Shown here: positions 8,247 to 16,831 of the stretch, in pieces
How positions within the stretch are numbered: position 1 is the first letter of the stretch
How the letters are laid out: each line of letters opens with the position of its first letter
Source of the DNA: Planotetraspora sp. A-T 1434
GTDB lineage: Bacteria; Actinomycetota; Actinomycetes; Streptosporangiales; Streptosporangiaceae
Direction of reading: 5' to 3'
Length of the DNA: 64,000 nucleotides
NCBI RefSeq assembly: GCF_025420585.1
Contig: NZ_JAOEGB010000004.1
Coordinates: forward strand, 186,001-250,000
Position numbers and translations under genes: made by a program
Notes under the pieces: generated by a model
Seen by the model: only the letters and a program-made list of their open reading frames with translations
What the model was told of the DNA's origin: nothing
The model's database searches: none

Positions 8247-9632
8247 CAGCGCCACATCCTCGGACTCGCGGGCGAGCCGCTGGTTGAGACGCCCCAGCGC
8301 GTCGCGGAACAGCCGCCCGCTGGCGGTCGCCGGGACGACTCCGAGGCCCACCTCGTCGCTGACCGCCACAACCGGGCCGGGTGCGCGCCGCCAGGCGTCC
8401 ACCAGCTCGTCGCATCGCCGGGCCACTCGATCGAGCGGGGACATGTGATCGAGTGGGGGCGCGCCGCCGTCATCCGATGTCGGGATCGGAGTGTCGCCGG
8501 GGTCGCCGGGCCACGCGCCGCACTCGTCGAACACGGCGGCCAGCCAGGTGCCCAGGCCGTCGATCAGGAGCGTCCCGGGCGGATCGCGGAGGAGGGAGGT
8601 CAGATCGACGGTCTCCACGGTTCGCCAGTGCGCCGGGCGGCGGTCCCGGTGGGCCTTCACCCTGGCCAGCCACGACGGGTCGTCTCTTCCAGACGGCCCG
8701 GTCGCCACGTATGTCACGTCAGGGTCGGCCGCCAACCGCAGCTCGGCCTCCTCCGACTTGCCGGATCGGGAACCGCCGAGCAGCAAAGTCCGCCGGGCAC
8801 GGCGTCCGAGGGGCTCTACGGGCTCCAGGTTGGGGGCCGCCGTGAGAACGGTCCCGTCCGGTACGGCTCTCGCCTGCCAGAACCCCAGCCTCCGGGCGAG
8901 CTCGCCCTCCGAGGGCACGCGGTGATCGAGATGGACGGCGATCACCTGCGTGCGCGACGTCACGAGGCCGCGGCGCCGGAGGTCGCCGAGGCGTTCCGGC
9001 CGGTCGAGCAGGTCGATGAGCACCAGGTCGTACGGCTCCGCGGCGTACGGCTCCACGGCGTACGGCATGGTCTCGCGGGCGATGGGACGGCCCCGGCTGG
9101 CCCGGAGAGCGCCGGGATCGTCTCGGCCGGGGGTGGCCTGGAGGGCGCCGGGATCGTCTCGGCCGGGGGCGGCGCCAGGAGCATACGGGGCGACGCCGTC
9201 GCACTCATCCGGCCGGGAGAGGACCCGGGGCGGGGTCGCGGCGTGACTGGGAGCGGCCCGTACGACCCCGTGCGTGGCGTAGAGCAGCCGCCCTCCGGCA
9301 GGGTCGGTGATCTCGCACCCGTCGGGGCCGTGCCGTAAGACGTATCCCCCCGGAAGGCCGGGTCCGCTGGGAAGGCCGGGTCCCCGGAGAATGCCGGGTC
9401 CCCCGGGAATGCCGGGCCCGTCGGGAATGCCGGGCCCGTCGGGAGGCTCGGGCATGGCTGGGATGGCGGCCATGTGGGGTGGCTCGTCGGCGGGCGACAG
9501 CCGTACCTGGCCATTCAGGACGAGAGACGTCGGGCGGCGGTGTCCGGGTGGAAGCCGTCCGCAGGAGGCACACGGGCAGCCGGGGGCGGGCCAGCCGTCC
9601 GGCCCGGCGGCGCCCTCCAGGAAGACCTCCAC
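8211..9632 (-). CDS. cobU: Adenosylcobinamide kinase/guanylyltransferase fused to degenerate MBL-like domain
   Basis: A 473-residue protein. The C-terminal ~190 residues are CobU, which phosphorylates adenosylcobinamide and transfers GMP: P-loop LLLGGSRSGKSEEAE, then YVATGP, HRDRRPAHW, LLIDGLGTWLAA and VAVSDEVGLGVVP. The N-terminal part starts GPDGWPAPGCPCASC and later reads VIAVHLDHRVPSEGELARRL, which resembles the metallo-beta-lactamase-like domain fused to CobU in other actinomycetes, but I see no HxHxDH motif. Gly/Pro-rich repeats fill the middle. The GTG at 9632 is chosen because GGAGGTG sits just upstream; an ATG at 9689 is also in frame. Confidence 0.88.
   Translation of the reverse strand: MEVFLEGAAGPDGWPAPGCPCASCGRLPPGHRRPTSLVLNGQVRLSPADEPPHMAAIPAMPEPPDGPGIPDGPGIPGGPGILRGPGLPSGPGLPGGYVLRHGPDGCEITDPAGGRLLYATHGVVRAAPSHAATPPRVLSRPDECDGVAPYAPGAAPGRDDPGALQATPGRDDPGALRASRGRPIARETMPYAVEPYAAEPYDLVLIDLLDRPERLGDLRRRGLVTSRTQVIAVHLDHRVPSEGELARRLGFWQARAVPDGTVLTAAPNLEPVEPLGRRARRTLLLGGSRSGKSEEAELRLAADPDVTYVATGPSGRDDPSWLARVKAHRDRRPAHWRTVETVDLTSLLRDPPGTLLIDGLGTWLAAVFDECGAWPGDPGDTPIPTSDDGGAPPLDHMSPLDRVARRCDELVDAWRRAPGPVVAVSDEVGLGVVPATASGRLFRDALGRLNQRLARESEDVALVVAGRVTSLPI
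9351..9452 (-). repeat. Gly-Pro-rich coding repeat inside cobU fusion
   Basis: Imperfect tandem repeats of 15-18 bases encode units such as GPGIPDGPGIPGG and GPGLPSGPGLPGG in the linker-like part of the MBL-like domain. The repeat is in frame, so it changes protein length without breaking it. Confidence 0.7.
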
Positions 9633-9725
9633 GTCACCTCCACGATCGTCCGGCCAGAGACGCCCGACATTAACGCGTTGCCCTGACATCCGCGGCGCGG
9701 GGTTATGGGTATGCGAAGGGACGGC

Positions 9726-9858
9726 GAACCGAAGCCCGTACGCATGATCACGAAAGGTGGAGGCGCAGGTCGCGGCCCTCGTGCTGGAAGGCGTGCATGA
9801 TCACGATGCGGGATGGCGCAGGTGACGAGGCCCGCGCGGGAAGGTGTGCATGATCACG
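9726..9858 (-). repeat. 53-base dispersed repeat, cluster B (three inverted units)
   Basis: GCATGATCAC occurs at 9742, 9795 and 9848, each 53 bases apart, in the inverted orientation relative to cluster A. Two units carry the GGAAG element just upstream of GTGCATGATCACG. The cluster fills the gap between the divergent cobU fusion and the small CDS at 9944. Confidence 0.9.
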
Positions 9859-9943
9859 CGGGGGTGGGGTGGCGGATGTAGGGTAGCCCGGTCCGGTGGC
9901 GGGCAATGACGTGGATGAAACCGCTCACAAGGGGTGCATGGGC

Positions 9944-10150
9944 ATGACGTGGCGTTGGCGTTATGAGGATGCGAACGGTGGCGAGGTGACGGATCGTCCG
10001 CTGCCGCGCGAGATCTTCTCCAACCAGGCCGACGCCGAGTCCTGGCTTGGGGAGACGTGGCGCGACCTGCTCGAATCCGGCGTCGAGCAGGTCACGCTGA
10101 TGGAGGACGAGCGCGTCGAATACTCCGGGATGTCGCTGCGCCCCGAATGA
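9944..10150 (+). CDS. Small conserved actinobacterial protein
   Basis: A 68-residue soluble acidic protein beginning MTWRWRYEDANGGEV and containing SNQADAESWLGETWRDLLESGVEQVTLMEDERVEYSGMSLRPE. Similar short proteins of this pattern occur in many actinomycetes, with no assigned function. The ATG at 9944 is preceded by AAGGGG nine bases away; upstream in-frame starts (9938, 9896) are less well placed. Its stop codon begins a run of 11-12-base tandem repeats. Confidence 0.75.
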   Translation: MTWRWRYEDANGGEVTDRPLPREIFSNQADAESWLGETWRDLLESGVEQVTLMEDERVEYSGMSLRPE

Positions 10151-10220
10151 GCCCACAAATGAGCCCACAAATGAGCCCCGGAATGAGCCTCGGAATGGGC
10201 CCCGAATGGGCCCCGAATGA
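10146..10220 (+). repeat. Short tandem repeat starting at a stop codon
   Basis: About seven degenerating units of 11-12 bases (AATGAGCCCACA, then AATGAGCCCCGG, then AATGGGCCCCG) run from the stop codon of the 68-residue CDS into the gap before the aldo-keto reductase gene. Confidence 0.8.
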
Positions 10221-10230
10221 GTGACGGGCG

Positions 10231-11229
10231 TTACGGGCGCCGGGCGGGGCTGATCGTCCTCGCGGGGTCGCGCTCGATCACGGGAGCGAGCACGTCGTCG
10301 ATCCGCCGCAGAGTCTCCGCGTCGAGTTTCACGCCCGCGGCCTTGACGTTGTCCCGCACCTGATCCGGGCGTGACGCGCCGACGATGGCGGACGACACGT
10401 TGGGGTTCTGCAGCACCCAGGCCACGGCGAGCTGGGCCATCGTGAGCCCGTGGTCGGCCGCGACGGGCTTGAGGTCCTCGACTCGCCGCAGCACGTCGTC
10501 GTCCATCAGCCGGCTGATGAAGCCGGCGCCGGCCTCGTGGGTGGCCCGCGACCCGGCGGGCGCCGGCTGCCCAGGAAGGTACTTGCCGGTGAGGACGCCC
10601 TGCGCGATGGGCGAGAACACGACCTGGCCGACCCCCTCCTTCTCGCACAGCGGCACGACCTCGGCCTCGATGACCCGCCACAGCATGCTGTACTGCGGCT
10701 GGTTGGAGACGATCCGGTCGAAGCCCATCTCGTCGGCGATCTTCAGAGCCCGCGCGATCTGGTCGGCCGTCCATTCGCTGACCCCGACGTAGAGCACCTT
10801 GCCCTGCCGTACGAGATCGTCGAAGGCGCGGAGAGTCTCCTCCAGAGGTGTCTCCACGTCGAAGCGGTGGGCCTGGTAGAGGTCGACGTAGTCGGTCTGG
10901 AGCCGGCGAAGCGAGCCGTTGACGGACTCGACGATGTGCTTGCGGGACAGGCCGCGGTCGTTGTGGCCCGGCCCCGTGGGCCAGAAGACCTTGGTGAAGA
11001 TCTCCAGCGACTCGCGTCGCACGCCCTTCAGCGCCCGCCCGAGCACCTCCTCGGCCCGGGTTCCCGCGTAGACGTCCGCGGTGTCGAACGTGGTGATGCC
11101 CTCGTCCAGGGCCGTCCGCACGCACTCGCGCGCGGCGTCCTCCTCCACTTGGGAGCCGTGAGTGATCCAGTTGCCGTAGCTGATCTCGCTGACCATGAGG
11201 CCGCTGCGGCCGAGATGGCGGAATTCCAT
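10231..11229 (-). CDS. Aldo/keto reductase
   Basis: A 332-residue NADPH-dependent oxidoreductase of the TIM-barrel AKR superfamily, closest in pattern to the voltage-gated-potassium-channel beta-subunit/YghZ-like group. Catalytic tetrad candidates are Asp and Tyr in FDTADVYAGTRAEE, Lys in EIFTKVFWP, and His in LYQAHRFD. The signature NDRGLSRKHIVESV...LRRLQTDYVDLYQ and the C-terminal cofactor site AIVGASRPDQVRDNVKA are present. It starts at an ATG with no strong ribosome site and is followed by the convergent small gene's repeat tail. Substrate unknown. Confidence 0.92.
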   Translation of the reverse strand: MEFRHLGRSGLMVSEISYGNWITHGSQVEEDAARECVRTALDEGITTFDTADVYAGTRAEEVLGRALKGVRRESLEIFTKVFWPTGPGHNDRGLSRKHIVESVNGSLRRLQTDYVDLYQAHRFDVETPLEETLRAFDDLVRQGKVLYVGVSEWTADQIARALKIADEMGFDRIVSNQPQYSMLWRVIEAEVVPLCEKEGVGQVVFSPIAQGVLTGKYLPGQPAPAGSRATHEAGAGFISRLMDDDVLRRVEDLKPVAADHGLTMAQLAVAWVLQNPNVSSAIVGASRPDQVRDNVKAAGVKLDAETLRRIDDVLAPVIERDPARTISPARRP

Positions 11230-11253
11230 GATTCCGACCCTAGGACATCCCGG

Positions 11254-13290
11254 TTACATGTGACTGTGGTCATGTTGGGCGCCACTTTTCATGGCACCGC
11301 CCATGTGGAGCGCCATGATCCCGGGCGGGTAGACCACGAGCGGCCGCATCATCCCCTCGTCCTGGTGCTCCAGCAGATGACAGTGGTACGCGAAGCGTCC
11401 GGTCGCGCCCTCGAACCGCCCCGCGACGGTGACGACCTCGTTCTCCCCGACGAGGATGACGTCCTTCGCTCCCTGCTCACCGGGCGTGAGGACGCCCGCC
11501 TGCTTGTACGCCATGGGCTTCAGGGTCGTCCCGAGCGTGGCGTCGAAGCCGCTGACGTCGTAGATGTCGCGGGAGATGGCCTGGAAACGCATCAGATGGA
11601 TGTGCATCGGGTGCGGGAAGTCGGTGGCGTTGATGAACGTCCACAGCTCCCAGGCGCCCAGCTCGGCGAAGTAATTCACCACGTCGTCCGGCCCGTTGGC
11701 GATCCGCCGGTAGGTGAGGACGTTGCCGTCGGCCGTCTTGAGCTGGACGACGCCCTCGCTGGGAATCTTCACGGAGTCGGGGTGCACCTTCTCCATCTCC
11801 CACATCTCCGAGTGCCTGCCGCCGCCGACCTTGGTCAGCACGATCCGGTGGGTCCGGTCCGGCGGGAGGCTGTCGTGCGTGGTCCGTACGAACGAAGGCG
11901 AGACGACGGCCGGCAGCCTGAACGCGTCACCCCCCTCGGCCGCTTGGCCGCCCACCCGGAACTGCATCACCTCCGGGTGCGGCATGCCCGGCGCGGGCAG
12001 GCCGGGCGTGCCGTCGGCGGCCGTGTTCACCAGGCGGAGCCGTCTCCCCGCGTGGCCGCCGAAGTCGATCAGCACGTCCGCGCGCTCGCCCGAGGAGAGG
12101 GTGAGGAACTCCAGCGGCACGGGGGCCGGGAGAAGGCCGCCGTCCGTCCCGATCTGCTTCACGGCGCCCGTCACCGTCTTCCCGGTCGCCTCGTCGATCA
12201 GCGCCAGCCGGAACGTCCGCGAGTTGGCCGCGTTCAGCACGCGGAACCTGTACCACCGGGGCTCCACGTCCAGATAGGGCCAGATGATCCCGTTGACCAG
12301 CGTGTACGGGCCCTCGAACGGCCGGGTGACCCGCTGGATCTCGTTCCGGAAGGTCACCTTGTGCAGCAGCCGGCCGGTGAGCCGCCCCGCGGCGTCCGTC
12401 TCCAGGTTGCGGTCGCACAGGATCAGCGGCATCTCGTACGGCCCGCTGGGGAGGCCCAGCGCGTCCTCCTCGTCGTCCCGGATCCAGTACATGCCGAACA
12501 GCCCGGCGAAGATCGTCCAGGTCGAGGTGTGCATCGTGTGGTCGTGGTACCACAGAGCGGCCGACGGTTGCCGGTTCAGGTACTCCGAGATCTGCACCTC
12601 TCCCGCCACGTGGCCGTTCTCCGACCAGCCGTCCTGCCCGCCGCCGGTGACCGCGCCGTGCAGATGGACGACGAGCCACGGTGGGATGCCCGCCACGTCC
12701 GCCCTGGGCACGGCGCCGCCCCGGCCGGGGAGCGTGTTCGGCGGCGTGATCGTGCCGACCGGCGCGTACACCTGCACCGCCGTGACCGGCACGTTCTCGC
12801 CCTCGATCCGGTTGGTCCAGTAGACGCGCAACCGCCGGCCCCGCCGCACCTCGATCGTCGGGCCGGGGACGTGCCCCTCGTAGGCCCACAGCGTGGTCGG
12901 CGGGAGCTGGGAGTGGAGCCGCCTGGCCACCGACCGCATCTCGATCGTCAGGTCGCCCTCCGGTCTGATCACGGGCGGCACGCGGAGCGCGTCGGCGAAC
13001 GGCGTCAGCGTGGCCGTCACCGGCTGGTCCACGCCCGCGAGGTCCGGTACGTCGCCTCCCGAGGGGCCCTGCCCGGCCCGCCGTCCTCCGGCGCTCTCCC
13101 GCGCGGCCTCCGGGGCCGCTCCGGCTTCCTGGGACGCTCCGGCCCGCTGCGCCGCTCCGGCCTTCTGCTCTGTTCCGGCCTCCTTCGCGTGGGCCTCTCC
13201 GGCCCAGGCGGGTGTCCCCGTGGCGGACGCCGAGCCCGTGACGGCCATGGCCGCGGCCAGGCCCAGGAACCTCCGTCTGCTGGTCTCCAT
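11254..13290 (-). CDS. Secreted multicopper oxidase (CotA/phenoxazinone-synthase type)
   Basis: A 678-residue copper oxidase with a Tat signal (SRRRFLGLAAA near the N-terminus) for export folded with its copper. Cupredoxin domains carry the trinuclear and type-1 copper ligands: HLHGAVTGG, WYHDHTMH, HPMHIHLMRF and YHCHLLEHQDEGMM. LPPTTLWAYEGHVPGPTIEVRRG is typical of CotA, bilirubin-oxidase and phenoxazinone-synthase-like enzymes. An alanine-rich, low-complexity spacer (about residues 30-75) separates signal and catalytic domain. The stop is only 24 bases from the AKR start on the same strand, so the two may be co-transcribed. Substrate unknown. Confidence 0.92.
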   Translation of the reverse strand: METSRRRFLGLAAAMAVTGSASATGTPAWAGEAHAKEAGTEQKAGAAQRAGASQEAGAAPEAARESAGGRRAGQGPSGGDVPDLAGVDQPVTATLTPFADALRVPPVIRPEGDLTIEMRSVARRLHSQLPPTTLWAYEGHVPGPTIEVRRGRRLRVYWTNRIEGENVPVTAVQVYAPVGTITPPNTLPGRGGAVPRADVAGIPPWLVVHLHGAVTGGGQDGWSENGHVAGEVQISEYLNRQPSAALWYHDHTMHTSTWTIFAGLFGMYWIRDDEEDALGLPSGPYEMPLILCDRNLETDAAGRLTGRLLHKVTFRNEIQRVTRPFEGPYTLVNGIIWPYLDVEPRWYRFRVLNAANSRTFRLALIDEATGKTVTGAVKQIGTDGGLLPAPVPLEFLTLSSGERADVLIDFGGHAGRRLRLVNTAADGTPGLPAPGMPHPEVMQFRVGGQAAEGGDAFRLPAVVSPSFVRTTHDSLPPDRTHRIVLTKVGGGRHSEMWEMEKVHPDSVKIPSEGVVQLKTADGNVLTYRRIANGPDDVVNYFAELGAWELWTFINATDFPHPMHIHLMRFQAISRDIYDVSGFDATLGTTLKPMAYKQAGVLTPGEQGAKDVILVGENEVVTVAGRFEGATGRFAYHCHLLEHQDEGMMRPLVVYPPGIMALHMGGAMKSGAQHDHSHM

Positions 13291-13482
13291 CGTTCAGCCC
13301 CTTGTCGAGATCGTTTCGCGCCCCAGCGATCCGACGGCGATCCCGGACGGTAGCGGCCGAAGCCCGCAAGATCATCGGGACACCCCGGTGCGAGGCCGCC
13401 GTTGGCCGAAGCTTGACCTTGGGATGGGGGCTTCCGCTCATCCGCCACGGCTGTGGGCCCGGATCGCGATAAAGTGCCCGCC

Positions 13483-14937
13483 GTGCGCCGGTTGATCACC
13501 TCTCATCCCGTACGGCTGGCCCTCGCGGCAGCGCTCGCCTTAGCCGCCGGCGTCGCCCTGGGAGTGGCCGTCATGCGGCGCCGTACGGCCTCCCGGCCCG
13601 CGGCGGGTTTCCGGGGGGCGGCGGATTTCGGGCGGCCGGAGGGCGTCCAGCGGTCGGCGAGCTCCGTTCTCCCCGGCGGGCTCCCGGAGACGCCTGGACG
13701 CGATCACCAGGCCGCCCGGCAGGCCGAGCCGGGGACCACACCTCCCGAACCTCCGGAACCTTACGCGGAGCCCGTGCTGGGGCTGCCCACGGCCGAGGAC
13801 CTGAAGCGCTACGACCGGCCGGAAGGCGGAGCGCTGATCGCCCGGCTGGTCGCCGCCCGGGCGGGCCGGGAGCCGCTCTCGGAGCGCTTCGCCGCTCTCG
13901 ACGCCACTACCCGCAGACGGACGATCCGCTGGGCCCAAGTCGCCATCGCGCTCGGCGTGCTGTTCCTCGCCTCCCAGGCACTGGACTCCGCGACGTTCGG
14001 CGGCGACTCCATGAGCTGGCTCGGGCTGGGCACCGGGCCAGAGTCCTCTTATCCGGATTCGCCGGAATCTGAGGCCGAGTCCTCGGAAGACGCCTATTAC
14101 GGACACGACCTCCCGGGGCAGGTGCCGTACGCCGGAAACTGCGGCGACCCGGCGGCCGGGCTCTGCGACGACGACGACATGAACGACGACGTGGGCGAGG
14201 ACGGCGACTCGGGCGGGTGGTCGCTCTCGGGGCCGGAGCCGATCCCCTTCTCGTACGCCGAGGTGCCTGACCCGGCGGAATCCGGTGACCCGGTGAATCC
14301 GGCCGGCTCGACCGACGTGGCCGCGGCGCCCTCACCGGCTGCCGAGATCGCTCAGTCCGATCCGGGATGTGAACCGCCAAAGGCGGGGAAGAAGCCGGTG
14401 GTCCGGCCGATCGATCCGCGTGTCACCGCGGCGGTCAACAGGCAGTGGCGGCGCATCGAGAAGTGGCTGAAGGCCCACGCGCCCGAGACGTACAAGCGGC
14501 TCACCCGCCCCGCGAGCGCCCGGGAGATCGCCGAGGTGGAGGCGAAGACGGGGCTGCGCGTTCCCGACTCGCTGCGGGCATCCCTGCTGCGCCACGACGG
14601 CGGGCCGGGCGGCTCCGGCCTGGCGCTTCCGCCGTTCTACACAATGGTGGGAGCGGCGGACATCGCCGCCTACTGGAAGATGTCCTGCCCGGTGAGCCGC
14701 GACTGGGTGCCCTTCGCGGTCCCGGGGGACGGTGGTTTCCTGTTCGCCGACTCCCGGACCGGCGAGATCGGCGAATACTTCCCCGAAAACGGGCCGCCCA
14801 CCCATGCCCAGTGGCCGTCGTATTACCGCATGCTCAAGACCATCGCCGACGCGCTCGTTACGGGCGCCCCCGTCCTGCACGGGTCCACCCCCACAGTGTC
14901 CGACGGCAGTCTGAGCTGGGAATTCCCCGACGAGTGA
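13483..14937 (+). CDS. Membrane-anchored SMI1/KNR4-domain protein
   Basis: A 484-residue protein. It begins with a hydrophobic segment (VRLALAAALALAAGVALGVAV) and has a second one near 145-165 (WAQVAIALGVLFLASQAL). A Pro/Glu/Asp-rich acidic region follows, with DDDDMNDDVGEDGD, and the C-terminal ~160 residues form an SMI1/KNR4 fold: RRIEKWLKAHAPETYKRL, ...EVEAKTGLRVPDSLRASLLRHDG, ...WVPFAVPGDGGFLFAD. In bacteria this fold is frequent in immunity proteins and regulators; no toxin gene is nearby, so I assign no role. The GTG at 13483 is favoured; 13474 and 13453 are alternatives. Confidence 0.82.
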   Translation: MRRLITSHPVRLALAAALALAAGVALGVAVMRRRTASRPAAGFRGAADFGRPEGVQRSASSVLPGGLPETPGRDHQAARQAEPGTTPPEPPEPYAEPVLGLPTAEDLKRYDRPEGGALIARLVAARAGREPLSERFAALDATTRRRTIRWAQVAIALGVLFLASQALDSATFGGDSMSWLGLGTGPESSYPDSPESEAESSEDAYYGHDLPGQVPYAGNCGDPAAGLCDDDDMNDDVGEDGDSGGWSLSGPEPIPFSYAEVPDPAESGDPVNPAGSTDVAAAPSPAAEIAQSDPGCEPPKAGKKPVVRPIDPRVTAAVNRQWRRIEKWLKAHAPETYKRLTRPASAREIAEVEAKTGLRVPDSLRASLLRHDGGPGGSGLALPPFYTMVGAADIAAYWKMSCPVSRDWVPFAVPGDGGFLFADSRTGEIGEYFPENGPPTHAQWPSYYRMLKTIADALVTGAPVLHGSTPTVSDGSLSWEFPDE

Positions 14938-14941
14938 CGAA

Positions 14942-14965
14942 GCCCCGCCCGTTGCCGGGCGGGGC
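14942..14965 (+). terminator. Rho-independent-type hairpin between convergent genes
   Basis: A perfect 10-base stem GCCCCGCCCG / CGGGCGGGGC with a TTGC loop lies four bases after the SMI1 gene stop and before the end of the convergent DUF3043 gene. No T-run follows, as is common in actinomycetes. Confidence 0.75.
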
Positions 14966-14992
14966 GCCGTACGACCTGGGGGAGCGGGCCGG

Positions 14993-15610
14993 TCAGCTCT
15001 TGGAGGGAACCGGCTTGCCGCCGGGCAGCACGGTCGGCTTCGGGAAGCGCAGGCGGCGGATCTGCGAGGACCGCATGGCCGCGTAGAACCCGATGCCCTT
15101 GAGGCTCTCGTCTGGGAACTTCTCGGCGACTTCCTTCCTCACACGCCCGGCCACGTAGAACGAGCTGACCAGGACGAGCACCATCACCACCGGCAGCGAC
15201 AGGGTGTAGACGAGCAGCACCACCGACCGGACGGGGACCGGGAACGGCACCATCGACACCAGCATGATGACGAAGACGGCCGGCAGGAAGTACTGCCCTG
15301 GCAGGCGGCGGGAGTCGACCCAGTCGCGGGCGAACTTGCGCGCCGGGCCGCGGTCACGCGGCTGAAGGTACCGCTCGTCGCCGCGCAGCATGCCCTCACG
15401 CTGGCGGACCCGGGTCGCTCGGTCGCGCTCGCGCTGGAGGCGGTAGGCCTCCTTGCGGTTGGTGGGAGCCGTCACGGGGGAGCGGCGGCGGCCCTGCGCC
15501 TCACTCCGCTTGGGGGTGGGACGGCCCTTGCCCGGAGTCCCCTGGGGCTTAGGATCGTCTACAGGGACGGGGGAGTCGGCCGTAGGGGTCTGGGAACGAC
15601 GTCGGAACAC
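14993..15610 (-). CDS. DUF3043 membrane protein
   Basis: A 205-residue protein typical of actinobacterial DUF3043: a charged N-terminal tail rich in Arg, Lys and Pro, the conserved RKEAYRLQRERDRATRVRQREGMLRGDERYLQPRDRGP region (split here by its basic core), two membrane helices (YFLPAVFVIMLVSMVPF and VVLLVYTLSLPVVMVLVLVSSF), and a cytoplasmic tail with GIGFYAAMRSSQIRRLRFPKP. Function is not known. It is divergent from pspA, with 145 bases between the starts. Confidence 0.85.
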   Translation of the reverse strand: MFRRRSQTPTADSPVPVDDPKPQGTPGKGRPTPKRSEAQGRRRSPVTAPTNRKEAYRLQRERDRATRVRQREGMLRGDERYLQPRDRGPARKFARDWVDSRRLPGQYFLPAVFVIMLVSMVPFPVPVRSVVLLVYTLSLPVVMVLVLVSSFYVAGRVRKEVAEKFPDESLKGIGFYAAMRSSQIRRLRFPKPTVLPGGKPVPSKS

Positions 15611-15755
15611 GTCGCCCAGCCTACCGGGCGTGCAACTTAGTGACGCCCTCGCGCGTTATGCGTAGGGTGAACCCAGGCGGCGACGCCGCCTAAAAGGGGC
15701 TGGAACGGCTGGGGTTACCCACGCACAACCTTTAAGAAGGGGACGGCCGACGCGC

Positions 15756-16556
15756 ATGAGCGTGATGAAGAGACTTTCGATGATCTTCAAGTCGAAGGCC
15801 AACAAGGCCTTGGACAAGATGGAGGATCCGCGGGAGACCCTGGACTATTCGTACCAGCGGCAGTTGGAGCTGCTGCAGAAGGTCCGCCGGGGCGTGGCCG
15901 ACGTGGCCACCAGCCGCAAGCGGGTGGAGCTGCAGATCAACCAGCTTGAGAGTCAGGCCGGGAAGCTTGAGAACCAGGGCAGGCAGGCGCTCTCCGCCGG
16001 CCGTGAGGACCTGGCACGCGAGGCGCTGACCCGGCGTAACGGCCTGAACACGCAGATCGCCGACCTTCGGATCCAGTACAACAATCTTCAGGGCGAGGAG
16101 GAGAAGCTCACCCTCGCCAGCCAGCGGCTCCAGGCCAAGGTCGACTCCTTCCGCACGAAGAAGGAGACCATCAAGGCCACCTACACGGCCGCCGAGGCGC
16201 AGACCCGGATCAACGAGGCGTTCTCCGGCATCTCCGAGGAGATGGGCGACGTCGGCCTCGCGATTCAGCGCGCCGAGGACAAGACCGCCCAGATGCAGGC
16301 GCGCGCCGGAGCGATCGACGAGCTGCTCGCCAGCGGCGCGCTCGACGACTTCACCGGCCAGCGCGACGACATCCAGGCGGAGCTCGACCGCATGGGCGGC
16401 GGCACCGACGTGGAGCTGGAGCTCGCCAGGATGAAGGCCGAGCTGGGCCAGGGCCCCGCGCCGAAGAGCGCGATCGAGGCCGGGCAGCCGGGCCAGGCGG
16501 CCCAGCCGTCGTCGCAGCCCACCCAGCAGTACCGTCAGCCGGGGGAGGGCCTGTGA
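15756..16556 (+). CDS. pspA: Phage-shock protein A / IM30 family
   Basis: A 266-residue coiled-coil protein of the PspA/Vipp1 ESCRT-III-like family, which binds the inner face of stressed membranes. The N-terminus MKRLSMIFKSKANKALDKMEDPRETLDYSYQ is the amphipathic membrane-binding part and helix 1; long heptad helices fill residues 30-220; the C-terminal ~35 residues are a Gln/Pro-rich tail. AAGGGG lies about 14 bases before the ATG. It is the first gene of a four-gene operon and overlaps pspAA by four bases (GTGA). Confidence 0.92.
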   Translation: MSVMKRLSMIFKSKANKALDKMEDPRETLDYSYQRQLELLQKVRRGVADVATSRKRVELQINQLESQAGKLENQGRQALSAGREDLAREALTRRNGLNTQIADLRIQYNNLQGEEEKLTLASQRLQAKVDSFRTKKETIKATYTAAEAQTRINEAFSGISEEMGDVGLAIQRAEDKTAQMQARAGAIDELLASGALDDFTGQRDDIQAELDRMGGGTDVELELARMKAELGQGPAPKSAIEAGQPGQAAQPSSQPTQQYRQPGEGL

Positions 16557-16831
16557 TCGTCAGAATCATGGGTGAGGGACAGGTCGAGATCGGCGCCGCC
16601 GACATCGAGGTCCTCAACGCGCTCGACAGCGAGCTCGAGGCCGCCATCGAGTCCGACGACGAGGCCGCCTTCCGCACCAAGCTGCACGCGCTGCTGGATA
16701 AGGTCCGCCAGGTGGGCAGCGCCCTCCCGGACGACTCGCTGGAGCCGTCCGAGCTGATCCTGCCGCCCGCCGACGCTTCGATCGAGGAAGTGCGGGAGAT
16801 GCTCGGGGACACCGGGCTCATCCCTGGCTGA
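16553..16831 (+). CDS. pspAA: PspA-associated protein PspAA
   Basis: A 92-residue protein, MIVRIMGEGQVEIGAADIEVLNALDSELEAAIESDDEAAF in outline, characteristic of the PspAA family coded next to pspA in actinobacteria and archaea. It is thought to be a PspA partner from gene neighbourhood; its biochemistry is not known. The GTG start overlaps the pspA stop and its own stop overlaps the htpX start by one base, so the three are translationally coupled. Confidence 0.88.
   Translation: MIVRIMGEGQVEIGAADIEVLNALDSELEAAIESDDEAAFRTKLHALLDKVRQVGSALPDDSLEPSELILPPADASIEEVREMLGDTGLIPG

Noticed and set aside
9633-9740. Possible cobalamin riboswitch upstream of the cobU fusion.
   Set aside because: The region is about 110 bases and has none of the conserved B12-box sequence.
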